Shown here one piece after another: positions 49,560 to 62,311 of a stretch of DNA of 64,000 bases. The stretch is from Castanea sativa (lineage: Eukaryota > Streptophyta > Magnoliopsida > Fagales > Fagaceae). The stretch's first letter is position 1; every line of letters begins with the position of its first letter. The stretch covers positions 7,777,945 to 7,841,944 of the forward strand of contig NC_134015.1 in the NCBI RefSeq assembly GCF_040712315.1. Reading direction: 5' to 3'. The notes beneath the pieces were generated by a model. That model was not told where the DNA came from and made no database searches. It worked only from the letters and a program-made list of their open reading frames with translations. Both the position numbers and the translations under genes were made by a program.

Positions 49560-51829
49560 TATCAAACGGCAGGGTCGGCTGGAGGGGGCGAAGGCACGGA
49601 CTGCTTGGTTCCGCTCACAGTTGTCGGTGGGACTTGGTCTGGTGCGGCTTCGGCCCCCACGCGGACATGGCTTGACACCTCAGGGTCGGCTGCCTCCATA
49701 TGAGCGTCAATGTCCCGCACAAGGTCGATTATACTCGGAGTCTCCTCCTCATCTGATGCCTAGGTCTGACTCTGAACGGCAGGGGGAGGAGTGGCTGGGT
49801 AGAGGATATGCTCGGTGTTCCACAGCGGAGAGTCCGCGACCACCCCTATCGCCTGAAGGGAAGCTAGCCATCCCTCCCCGAAGCCGTGGTGTCGAGCTTG
49901 GTGAATGATTGGCTCCGCGGAGTTTTCAGCATTCGAGAAACTGATATTGTACCACTTCTCCTCGCAGGCTTCAAGGGACTCCTTCAAGCCGACGATCTCA
50001 TTAGCCTAAGCTAGACTCAAGCTATCCACCGTTGCCAGCTTAAGCTCGGTCTCCCCAAGTTTCGCCTCTAGGAAGGTCAACTTTCCCTCGGCGGCCTGCC
50101 GAGCTTTCTCGGTGTCCACCGCTTTCCTCTCCGACGCCGCGGCAGCCTCCCCCTTCTCCCTGGCCGTGGCCTTAACAACAGCCTTTAGCGCCTTTTCCCC
50201 CTCTAGGGCCTCGGCGGCATCCTTCAACTGCCCAGTCACAATGCTGGTCATTTGCGCAGCCTGGAGATAGGATAGTAGCATAATGATGGAATTAGAAAAG
50301 AAAACAGAAGACCACTCAGTGCGATGCACACGGTCAAGGAGGATAGAGCGTTATCGCGATGGACTGCCATTATAGTCGCGTGGCAAGTGTCTCGTCGTCG
50401 CCCTACGCATAGTAATGCACATCCTCGGGCAGCATGAGACCCCGCGCCAAACTTTGGGCCACCCGCCCCCTGCACCCTTGTCCCATAGTCGAACGCTGGC
50501 GGTTTCCAGCAAGCACTCACCACCTAGTTGGAAACTGTGCTGCCAACCGGCTACCGGCCGGGAAGAGGATGCCGCATTGGTGCCAACCTGAACCGCTGGG
50601 GGTGTGACCACCGGCCCCTCCGGAAGCCTGGAACCGCCCGCTATACGGGGAGGGGTCCTCGGTAGAGCATCAATCGAGACGGGAGGGTTCTTCTTGGCGA
50701 CCCTTTTTCTATTCCTGCTTTCTCCCCTGGGAGGAGTTTGACTCGCTCCTTTCGGGGACTGAGTTTGTGCCACAGGACCGACGTCGGGGATGAACCGGAA
50801 AGGGTCATCTCCCTTTGTTTCACCATTCTTTCTACTGGGGCGGCAGCTGGTTCCTTGACTACGGGGGCAGCGTCCTCTGGCCGTCCGATCGCCTCGTGCC
50901 TTCGCCGACTCTGCGACACTCGCTCGGTAGAGCCGTCCCTCACTGGCGCGATGTTGTCTACTGTGGTATAGTACGGGCCACTTCCTCGAGCCTCGCCTGT
51001 GGTGAGCCCGGGGGGAAGGAAGGTCTTATACCGCACGTTGATATACGACAGGAGTGGGCTGTCTACCAAAAGCGCCTGGCCAAAGTTTTGCCAAGTGGTG
51101 TACACGGGGTTGACACCGAGGATCAAATGAGACAACCTAAGCTGCCCGTCGTCGTGCACGAAGATCTCCGACCTAAGAACAAAGTTGAGGTCTCGTGTGT
51201 GTATAACTCGACTGTCCGGGAAGAACCTTCTGGATTCTACAATAAGTCCGGGAACAAACCGATCAGCTAAAAAAGGAAAAATATAATATAATACATATAT
51301 AAAGGATGCAAGAACCAATCAGGGGGGATTGTCGGTACCTACCAACTTCACGTGGTGAGAGCGGGCAAAAAAGCTCACTGGCATGCCAGTTACCACGCAC
51401 CCGAACGAACTCTCCAGCCAAGTTCCTATTAGAGTCGGGCAGGCAAGATATGAGCTAGACTCGGGTATCTCTAGTTTTCAAGTAGTAACCACGAGCGAAG
51501 TTGCTGCACAGTTTATACATGAAATTTATGTCGTGCTGGTTCAACTGCAGCCCGAACATGTGGTTTAACCGAACGACACAGCTAACAACCCTATAAAAGT
51601 TGGGGGGAAACTGGTCGGGGCACAGGCCATAGAACCCTAGGGTACCTATGACAAGAGGGTCTACAGGGAACTTAACCCCACCCTCGAGTATCAACATCAG
51701 CGGGAAGAACGCTGCGTTCGAATCAGCAGCCCTCTGAAGTTCGAGGTCGCCCACGTTGCAATACGCAACGTCGACGTCCCTTGGGATGCCAAAGGTCTCT
51801 CTAAAACTAGCTAAGGCAGCCCCAGGGTT
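49560..51829 (-). pseudogene. Antisense gene of the Tat element ('putative gypsy type transposon' protein)
   Basis: The minus strand encodes the conserved antisense protein of plant Tat elements. The N-terminal domain has RETFGIPRDV, LEGGVKFPVDPLV, LGFYGLCPDQ and NFYRVVSCVVRLN. It continues after a frameshift through SCLPDSNRN and GEFVRVRGNWHASEL. An intron follows near 51,345, then VPGLIVESRRFFPDSR. A Pro/Arg-rich segment and an Ala/Glu/Lys-rich coiled coil (50,329-50,020) make the C-terminal part. The first codons are missing because the repeat arm begins at 51,829. The function of this family is unknown to me. Confidence 0.75.
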
Positions 51830-52789
51830 GCGTTTTGTTGTTTGAGTGAAATAATTAATTATTGAATTTGTGTATTTTTTTATACATATTCTGGAGTATT
51901 TTCATAGAACCCAATTTATGGATATGTAAATTTAAATGCTATTTAAGAAGAATAGAAAGTAGTTTGTTCCTCTTAATATTCCTCAAGTTTCTTTTTTTCT
52001 TTTTTGGTGCTTGATCAGTATTTTTCCCCTAAAACAGAATTAAATTCCTTCTTTCATAAGAGACACCTAGCGAGCTGTTACTGATTTTTGTGGTTGGTTG
52101 GAGTACTTGGTAGACCCCATTTGAATTTTTTTTTTTATTAATATGCTTAATTAGTTCTTTCCCCCCCCCCCCCTATTTTTGATGCTTCTTGACACAACTT
52201 ATTGTATGTCGTCATTTTTGTTAATCCCCCCTATCCTGTATATAATCTCAAAAGAGCAGAAAGTTCTTGATATAAAAAGTTTAATGGTCCAGAAACATGG
52301 TGCTTACCTATCTTCTTGCCTATTTTTTTTTTTTTTTTTCCTTTACCTCCTTGCTTAGTATCATTGAAATCTGCTTCTTTCTTATGCTGATAATCTCTTC
52401 TATTTTTTTGTATTGCAAGGACAAGTAAATTAGGAACAATGGGCATTTTGTACTTTGAAACTTATTTCTCTGCATTTTGCCATCCTATATCTATGGTAAG
52501 CTTTTTTATAGCAGGCATTATTCTTTTGATGGACAATTTCTACTTGAGCATAATTTGGTTTTAATACTCATTTGAGAAATTTTTTAATTTGCAAATTCTA
52601 TTAAATAGCATACTTGCTGCAAGTATTTTGATCTCTGCTAATTTCTATGTTTTGTGTCATACTATTTTCAATCTTAATGCAATTTTCAATCTTAGGTTGT
52701 TTAAGTTAGACTAATAGAACCACAAAAATGCAAGAGTTAGGGAGAGAAAAAAGAAGTAGCTGCTTTGTTTTTGGAAGGGATTGTGTTAT

Positions 52790-53002
52790 TTTTTAGCCTG
52801 TTTTGGGTTAAATTTTTGGGCTTTTTAGGTATGAGAGCTACTTATGGGACAATCAATAATGGTATTGGTGTGGTGTTGATGGGTATGATGAGGCCTGAAA
52901 TGAAGATGAAGTGCATTGTCCCAGTTGTTATGGCTAGAATGCTTGGTTATGCACATTTTGATTGGTATGCCAATTGATGTAATTGGTGAGGCTGGTGTTA
53001 GG
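52790..53002 (+). pseudogene. V-ATPase subunit c relic, right arm
   Basis: Mirror copy of 33,097-33,296. It reads [38 protein letters not shown], then after a frame change [13 protein letters not shown]. It keeps the family's Pro in MRPE. Stretches of the parent protein are deleted and the frame is broken. Confidence 0.75.
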
Positions 53003-56000
53003 AATGTTTATAGATTTTTATTTTTGTATTTTTAATTTTATACAAGTATACTAAATTGTGCATTCAGTTTTTGGGTGGGCTTGCTATTTGGGGTTGGTTT
53101 TTAAAGTTAATTGTTGCTAATGCTTCAGTTTCAAGCCACTTATTAATTCATATGCTTAGTTACATCTTGATTCAATTTGCATAAGTAGTTTACATTTGTT
53201 CAAGAGTTCACTTTTGGCGTTGACTCCACTAAATCTAAGTTCTGACTCTGTCCATTGCGTTTGGATCTAGCATGCAGTTAACAATTTGAAGTTTTTTTAC
53301 TTAGATGAGCTTGGCTCATTGGTGTGGTAAGCTTGAGATATTAACATGGGAAACCAACAGAGTAATTGTCATTGGAAATTGAAGAGTGAAAAAACAAATT
53401 GTTTTCAATGTGCTGTGAGTTAAGGCTATGTTTTATCTCTATAAACCCAAAACTTATCATTTAAAAAAAAAAATCACCCCAACATAAAAGGGCTTTAGTT
53501 TGTGGTTAATTTGCTTTGGGTTGGTGCCTGTGTGTTTTCAACGACATATGATGCTCACTATGTGCTTGGTATTTTGTTTCTAGATGGACACCATTGTAAC
53601 ATATGATATATATTTTTTAAATTCTATAAAAGATAATTGGAGTTGATTTTAAATGGAGTGATATTGCATTTTATAGATAGCATTCCTGAAAGTAGGACAA
53701 ATGAGGGGCTGTACAACATGCCCTTGACAAATTTTGAATTTTAATGTATTGTTAGATAGCTGGGGTCATTATTAAACTTTGTAAATTTTTTTTTTCTTGA
53801 CCAATTAATTATTTCTAAGTAACATGGTAATCTAAATGGACTCAAGCATCCATAGTTGATGCCAAAATTTTAGGACTCAAGCTTGGTTGTTGTTGTTAAG
53901 TGAATCTAATACCTTAACGTGAGTATGGGATGTGTACTGATTTCAGAAAAGGAATGTCTCTGGTACAAGATTTTCTTTGACTATATTATGTATGTGTACG
54001 TGAATAGCTTACTATTATTCCTGCATAAAGATGCATATATATGTGCAACCATGACTGTGCCTACAAAAGGTATAGTTGCTTTAAAATTGGCAGAACTAAA
54101 TCTGTACTCAAAATGTTTGAAGTAAAAAATAGGTAAAGTTTGTTCAACGGTTCGGTTTAACATTAGCTCTCCAGAGTGCATATTTTTCTACAATTCTTGT
54201 GGAGATTGCATGAACCTGGATCTTCCATGTAAGTGGACTTTACATCATGTGTGTCCCTTGTAATTAATGGTCCATGTCAGGTAGCAAAACTTATTGCAGC
54301 TGATAATGTCTCTGTTCTGCAAAATTTAATAGTATGACTCAAGTACTTTGGTGGACTACTGCTTAGACATAACCTGAACTGGACCTAAAACTCAATAACT
54401 GAATAGATTGTCTTTGGTTTTATTTTACAAAATGGTGCGCCTGGCAGATTAACCCATTTTCCAATTATTCGGGGGTTGAGAAAGTAATTATTTCAGTTAA
54501 GGGATGTTATTCTCCTCGTCTTTCTTATGTCTTTTGAAAAGGTAGTTATATGGAGTGGCTTAGGTGTATCTTTTGTTCTTTTAGGTGGTTGATGAACTGG
54601 GGTGATGTTCCATTTCATTTCTTATCATTCTAATGATTTTTTCTGTCCTTTATTTTATTAGTTTCTTTCTTCTCTTTATTGGAATGGTCCCTGAAGTTAG
54701 GATCTTATGTTTTATCAGGTTGGATGCTTCTTCGCAGAACTATCAGATATTGATATATGGAGAACCTGAAGGCGAGATGTCTTTCATTTATTAGAAATTG
54801 ATATTTTAACATTTATTAGATATCTGAGATGTTAAGGATTGGAATTCTATTTTAATTTAAATTTAATTTAATTGATATTTTACATTTACTAATGTAATAT
54901 TTCCTATGAAGAATAGGAATTCCTAAGATTGAAATCCTAATGTACAATTAAAGAGAAAGAAGCAAAGAATTGTTTAAATCTTCATATGCAAAGATATAGT
55001 ACGGAAGGCACGAGAGAGATAGGTGCATACCCATTACCCCATAATCGGTAAAGTTATTGTTTTGGTTATTGTCTTCTTTTTCTTTTTCGTTTTCAAATCT
55101 GGGGATTGAATATGATTTAGGTTTGAATTTATTGGTTGGATTGGTTTAGATTCAGATTTAGTTATTTGAGTTAGATTTGGTTTTGACTGATTGTTTATGA
55201 AATTCATTGCGATTAGTATTTGTTTTTTTTTTTTTTTTAAATTGAGATTGCTATGTTTTTTATATTGAAAGCACTTATCAAATTTGCAATGCCTAAGAAA
55301 GTAAATATATAGCCAATTTTGTCTTTATTATGTAACGTATATCACACAAATAAAGGTGGGTGTTCTTCTAGGAAAAAAAGGTTAATAGTATTGCATTTCG
55401 ATTGCCTTTTTTTTGAGACATTGTTTGCCTATTTTAAAAGGCACAAGCTCTTATATTATATTACTATTTGTTGAAACATGCTGCTTATATTGTAGTTGTC
55501 TTTCTCTAATTTTTACGTAGGATAGACCAAGGTTATACAATGGTTGATTGCAAAACGGAATTTATTACTTCATATAATAGAAATTGGGTTATTTATCAGG
55601 CATGTGTATATCTATCAGTTTTTTCTAAGATTGGTGGATGAATGATATTTGCCTAGATGTATTTTTCCAGATTATTTTGATACTTGGCTATTGTGGTTAT
55701 AGTCCAAATAGTGCAACTGGTAGAGCAAAGGCCAGGCATTATTAAAAACTGCTTGGGTTTAAAAGGGGTTGGTGCTTATGGTTATCCCCTAGCATTGAAC
55801 TTTGTCATAAATTGAGGGAAAAAAATCAATAATCTAGAATGTTAAAGTTAATTTTGAGTTAGATGATTTTGATCATTCCAAAATGTGGTTTATTATGTCA
55901 CAACAACGCAAGCAATGCCTTTAGACAAGCTGTCGTTTCTCAACGTTGATGAGCTTGAGCTTTTACAATAGTATGTTGATCTTGATATTCATATTAAAGC

Positions 56001-56990
56001 TAATAAGGACAATGTAATCGTTACTATCATGTAAGCTTCTTGAAGATCAATAACTATATTCTTTCAAACCACAACCTTCAAAAAAACCTTGAACCAAATC
56101 TGCATTGGTTATAACTTATAAGATTTCAAATGTCATTTTTTCTAAATCATGTGTTGATGCCAAGTTTTTCATTTTCAAAACAAGTGTCTTTTTTTTTTTT
56201 CATGCCCTATGTTTACTCCCATAATCAAAGAAGTGTATAAATGGAATTTTGAGTTCTTTGAATTGTCTGTCCTAGTTAAGAGATGCTTTAGTTCACAAGT
56301 ATTTCCCGTTGAGATTATTTATATACACATTGATTTTTAAGTTTATAATGTTTACATACTAGGTTTAATTCTTTAGTGCATGTATGAATTTAGTTAGTTT
56401 GAAAGTAATTGACTGATATTAGCTAATTGCGGCAATGCTAAAAAAAATTTCAAAGAATTCTAGATTGGGTTCCCCTTTGAAACAATTGTCGTTGGTAGCA
56501 AATTAGTTGATGATGTCTCTCATCTCCTTAAATTAGATTCAGTACATACGGAGTGGGGAAGCGAGAGAATGTCTATTTGTTTTTTATTTATTATTGTTTT
56601 AATTTTTTGGTTTCCTCCTTTCTATTTGGTGTGTGTTTTTTTTATATATAAGAAAAAAAAAAGTAGCATTGGAACTGTGCAATTATTGTTGCATGAAAAT
56701 ATGTGATTTTATTTAGGCTGTATTTTTATTTGCAGGTATGTAGAGTTGAATGCAAGAAAATTCCCAACAAATTGCTTTGTAATATATACCCACCACAAAA
56801 TTAAGTTTAGTCCCTTGCAAACAATGGTTTCTTGCAACTATTATTTTATTTTGTGTATGTTTGCCGAAATGATTATTATTTTTTTAAAATTTTATTTGAG
56901 GACATTGTAATATATAACTTTAGATTTTGTGAGAATTGTTCCATATTTTTCATCAAAAATCTTAATACTGGTTTTGTTTATTTATTGATT
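53003..56990. other. AT-rich repeat-arm DNA, no intact gene
   Basis: Mirror of about 29,056-33,096. It includes the second Helitron-like segment (about 53,200-53,705), a tRNA-like A box near 55,712 and a coding-like relic at 55,836-56,034. Nothing else is recognised. Confidence 0.5.
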
Positions 56991-57477
56991 GATTGGTTCT
57001 AACTCTGTCCATTGTAATTAACAATTTGAAGTTGTTTTACTTAAATGAGCTTGGATCACACAATTATTGGTGTGATAAGCTTCAAATATTAACGTGGAAA
57101 CCAAAAGAGCAATTGTCATTGGAGAATGAAGAGTAAAAAACAAAAATGTTTTCAAAGTATGTGCCGTGAATTAAGGTTATGTTTTGTCTCTATAAACCCA
57201 AGGCATATTAAAAGAAAAAAAAAACCAACATAAAAAACCTTTAGTTTGTGGTTAGTTTGCTTGATATATATATCATGTGCTTGATATTTTGTTTCTAGAT
57301 GAAAACTATTGTAACATATGAAGGGAATGATATTTTGTATTGTATTTTATAGATAGAATTATTGCAAGTATAGGACAAATAAGGGGTTGTACAACATGCA
57401 ATTGACGAATTTTATGTTGTGTTGATTGTTTTCTATTACATAAAATGATCCCGCGCATTGCGCGGGTTAAACGCTAG
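56991..57477 (+). mobile_element. Helitron 3' terminus, right arm
   Basis: Mirror of 28,569-29,055: hairpin CCCGCGCATTGCGCGGG at 57,450-57,466, then TTAAACGCTAG ending at 57,477, followed by T. The 5' end is not located and no Rep/helicase is seen. Confidence 0.75.
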
Positions 57478-57809
57478 TAAAAATAAAAAACTGAAGGAAA
57501 ATATGATTTTACCATGTGAAAAAAGTTTCATGCTTAATTTAGTAGATCTTTTGTTATTTTCAGTTAACAATGACGACTCTTCGAAAAATCAAATTAATAA
57601 AATTTTATTTGAAGGTTTAAAAAATAAAAAATATAATTTAAACAGCCCAAAATACCAAATGATGGAATTAATAATAAATCTTCTACGCAAGTATGCAGCC
57701 AGGCTGAATAATAAGAATTAAGAAGTAACCCATAAGACAATGGAGCAGAAAATAAAAAAGCACAAGTGAAGTGGGCCAAAGGCCCAGAGCTAAGTGACGA
57801 GTGACGTGT

Positions 57810-60545
57810 GACGACAAGACAAGGCGAGGTTTTTCTAACCCTTCATCATCTTTATCTCTATCACTCTCAGTAGTCTATCTTTGGCTTTGCTGTGAAAGAG
57901 TCTCAACTGAGCTCGAGCTTGTGCATGAGCTTTGCCAAAGCCTGAAGGTTAGCTCTCTTTTGGATTGCTTCCCTCTATGATGCTATTGGTTGCCATGGCT
58001 ATGAGTGACCCATCTCTTCTCTTGTTTAATGTAGTTTCACTCACTGGGTTCATGTTCATGTTCATTACTAGCTAGGTTCATGTTCATTCTTAGGTTTGAA
58101 TTTGATGAAATATTCATTGCTAAATTTCACACGAGTGAGAGGTAAAATTGTAGGGTTCGGTTCAGAGTGGGGTTTTTGGTGGTGTGGGTTTCGGTTTCAC
58201 ACGAGATGAAATTCGGTACCTAATACCCAAGCAATGGATTTTAAATTTTCTATTCATTTCTTGTATAATTGATCTTTTACTTATACTCTAAACTTAAAAT
58301 TTTTTTGTTCGGATGATGAAAAATCTAAGACCGAGTTTCGGTGACTTTTTTTTTTTTTTTTAAATATTTTAAAAATATTAAATTTAAATTATAAAACCCA
58401 AAATTTAAGATTTTATTGCTTCTTTCAGCTTTATTCTGCAATGTTCTGTTGATCAAATTGGCTGCAACCTAATAATACTAAGTAGGTGACTTTATCAACC
58501 CATTTAGTAAGCCATTCTTTTTCACATCTTTGCCAAAACTTCTACTTTGCAGAGTGCTTTGATATGCTTATCTAAGCAACATTTTGTGCTAACCTTATAT
58601 GAATTTTTTTAATATGTATTGGTGTCGTTGGATTTGATTATATTGGTTGAAACTTGGCTATATGATGTTTCCAAAATGACTTTACTATTTAAATTTTATT
58701 TGTTAATTACCCTTAATTTATTGTTAAGTTGGTGCTAAATTTTATTAAAAATCATATTTTGAGAGGTACTTTAAAAAAAAAAAATTATTCCAATCTTCTG
58801 TTAAATTTGATCGAAATAGTAAGCTCATAATTTGATCTCCATTATGATTTCAAATTTAACTTTCTTGTACCTGTTCGATAGTTATCATCATTGAAAGTGT
58901 CAAAGTTTATAATTTTAGTAAAAATTTTGTAGTTTGTTATTGTGATTTTCATGTTTAGTTTCGGCAGAAATATAATAAAGATGACTGTGAAAGGCTTATT
59001 TCGTTTATTATTTTAATTTATGAAAGGATCTAAGAATATATTCCCCTCTCAATAATGGTTTTATACCCCAATTGTTTTAGGGGCTCTATATACTTGAGAG
59101 ACTCTTTGAAGTTTAAGTTTCTGAGTATGCTTTCAGTTTTCGATATTACTTTCTGGGGTCTATGTCAAATTTATGTTTCATCCCCCCTCTCTCTTTTTGT
59201 ATCATTGCATTATTATTATTATTTTTAGTAATGAGTTTTGTGTGGTCAGTCAAAAAAAGGGAATGTAATTTTTATATATAATTACAGGTTATTTATGGTA
59301 GTGTTATAGGGATTTGGCCATCTTTATGTAGCTGTTGGGCATGATTTTTATTTAAAAAGATTCTATTGATCGTTTACGGAATGCAGTGGCTAAAGTGAGA
59401 CTTTGAATTAGAATCTCAAATGAATTAATTTGTTGGCTATCTCAGTGCTAAGAAAACACCATACACTGCTGATTTGTTTTTTTCAGATGGTTACTATTAG
59501 TTTCATTATATATAGGCGTTAATGTTGGCTGGCACATTGACAAAACAATTGACCATAGATGAAATGTGCTATATATAATACTTGAGGGTGGATAGCACAA
59601 TGACGGATATGCCACAAAGTGTTCCTACAAGAAATGTGCAAGCGAATAAAGACCTACTCTTCTAAGTTTATGAAAATTATTTTGAAGGAAAAATGTCCAC
59701 AAAAACTTATTTCTTTCAGTAGGTTAATTACTTACTTTCAACAAAAACAATTTTCAACAACTTGCTTTGTTGGGTTAATTACTTTGTTTTTCTAATTGAC
59801 TTATTTTATTTTATTTTATTTTTTATTTTTCTTAAATGGAAAGATTTATATACACAAATGTTCTTTGTTAACTTAAATTTGCTAAAAGTTTCATCCTTTT
59901 TTAGTCAATTCGTATTCTCTTGATATTATAACTTTCTGCACTATTCTTGATTAAAAAGAAAAAGAAAAAGAAAATCATAATATGCTTCGAGCCATATTAT
60001 GAATAGAAAATGAAACATATTCATTTTGAAACTAGTACTATTAATACATATAGAAAGCGTCATAATGGGGTATGATGATGTGTTAGATTTGTCTTTAACA
60101 ACTTATTTGTAATGGGGTTTGGTTGATTGTTGGAGTCCATCCACTTAGTCAATCTTAGTGTGACAATCACCCACTTCTTTACTTCTTGTTTCTTTGATTA
60201 AATTGCATATTCCATCCTCAACCTTTGATTATTATTATTATTTCTGAAGATTCAACCTTTAAGTTTTATTTCAAAATCATCAGTATATTTTAAAATGTTT
60301 CATTTTTAGTCCTATGCTTTCCAAATTGTTTCCAAAGAGTTCTTATTGTCATGTGATGAATAAAATTGTTGACGTGACAAACAAGATTCATGCCATATCA
60401 AAGTGACCTCATTTCATGAATTTTTTTTGCTAAGCCATCATTTTGGATCCTTTAATTGACAAGAAGGAAAATTTTTAAAACATTTTAGAGTATAAGGAAA
60501 GTTTTGAAACAGAATTCAAAGGTTGAGGACCAAGTATGCAATTTA

Positions 60546-60576
<31 letters not shown>

Positions 60577-62311
60577 TTTTTGCGATATTGTGTTTGTGTA
60601 ATTTGTAGATGGATGGTTATAGGTTAAATTTTCCAATGACTAATAATTGCGATTGGCCTATGTTGAGTGTGTAATTAAATTTAGTTAAAATCGTCTTTTA
60701 CTTTGGGAAGATATATAACCAGTGAACTACCATTTAGTGGTCTGAATTTTTGAAGTTATTTGAGTACAATTGAAGTCATTAGTACTTTGAGCATCAACAT
60801 TTGTCTTTATCATTTCAGGGGCATGGTTGAGCTACAAGAATAAGTGGAAAAGAGGTTAAACAGATGAGCTTTGGAAATATTAGCTGTAACAGCTTTTGGT
60901 TCCTTTGTCATTATCATATACACGCATAGAGCTGAAAGCATCCATTTTAGACCAAGAGTGTCTCTTAAAGGAATACATAGATCTTCTTCCATGAATTCTC
61001 TCTATTCACCTACTTCTTTCCTCCTTCCATCACATAGATGGCAGTTCACACCATGTCTTCAAGTACAACCACAAAATTTATATGTTCACCGCCTCTTGCC
61101 ACTTTCTCTCTCCTCTGCACTAAAATCAAACTGTCCTTTACGTGCTCATAAGTCATCCATTGGTGCTACAATTCCCCCAAATGAGGGAGCGAGTATACGT
61201 AATTAACTTCGAAGACTTTGTTGAAAAAGATTGGTCATTTCTTGATTCGGATAATTTGATATCTGGAGAGGAGCTTAACAAAAATATTGATCGCATTATT
61301 TGCGGGGGAGATTGAAGAAACTTCTAAAGTGTTGGTTTCAATTGGTTCCGAAGGATTTTTAGATCAGTTGGTTGATTCGTCAAAATGCCAACTCTTGCTT
61401 GTCGTCCACGATTCACTTTTTCTGTTAGCTGGCATCAAAGAAAAATATGACAAGGTTAAATGTTGGCAAGGAGAACTTATACATGTGCCAGAGAAGTGGA
61501 GGCCACTAGATGTTGTGTTCCTCTATTTTCTTCCTGCTTTGTCCTTTAATCTTGACCAGGTTTTTGGAGCTCTTGCAAAACTTTGTTTGCCAGGTAACCT
61601 TTTATTAGATAGTGTTGTGGGTGTCATTAATGTTAAATTAATAGTTTCATTTTAAAGTAGCATTGGACTCTTTCTATTTGTGGGTAAAGGATTTCGCCCA
61701 AGACATCTAAATATATTCATTGATAGGAAAAATAATTAATGTGGACAAATATTGGATTTTTCTTTTCATCGATTACCTGACTCAGTTCAACCTAGTGAAG
61801 TTTTATTAATTTGGTATGTTAAAAAGGTTTAACCTTGAAATTATAACTGGTTAATAATACAATTTGTTAACTTTTTTGAGAAACACACACACACACACAC
61901 ATATATATAGGTTACTTCAGATTGCGCTACTCTAGTGGAAACATCTTTTATAGTACAGATGATGAGATGGTGTGATTGAAACTGTATCAAATCATAATGT
62001 TGTGTGTCTGTCAAAAAAGGGGGTGTTTTGTGGGGTGGGGGTGGATCCTTAGATTGTGCTCTTGCTTCCTATTATGTTACTACTTGCAATTCTGAGCTTT
62101 TTCTTATGCTTCTACAGGAGCAAGGGTGGTTATTAGCCATCCCCAAGGAAGGGACGTCTTAAAGCAGCAGCAGCAACAAAATCCTGATGTCATAATTTCT
62201 GATTTGCCCGAAAAGATGACATTACAGAAGGTGGCAGCTGATCATTCTTTTGATGTGGCTGAATTTGTAGATGAACCTGGTTTTTATCTTGCCGTTTTGA
62301 AGTTCTCTGAT
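57810..62311 (+). repeat. Palindrome 2, left arm
   Basis: Reverse complement of 62,743-64,000 (as far as the window goes) and of palindrome 1 right arm 23,738-28,230. It is separated from its partner by a 431-bp spacer (62,312-62,742) that is the reverse complement of the palindrome 1 centre. Confidence 0.9.

Larger units (their letters stand above)
42700..51828 (+). mobile_element. Tat-type Ty3/Gypsy retrotransposon, 3'-truncated
   Basis: Order: LTR, tRNA-Asp-like primer site, gag, protease, reverse transcriptase, RNase H, a second (archaeal-type) RNase H, integrase, tandem repeats, antisense gene. The second RNase H plus an antisense gene after pol is the layout of the Tat lineage. The element carries many in-frame stops and several frameshifts, so it is not autonomous. 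No 3' LTR is present: the sequence changes at 51,829 into the right arm of the large inverted repeat. Confidence 0.88.

Noticed and set aside
55690..55790. tRNA-like A box TAGTGCAACTGG in both large arms
   Set aside because: The B box is too degenerate and there is no A tail or target duplication. It is not enough to call a SINE or a tRNA.
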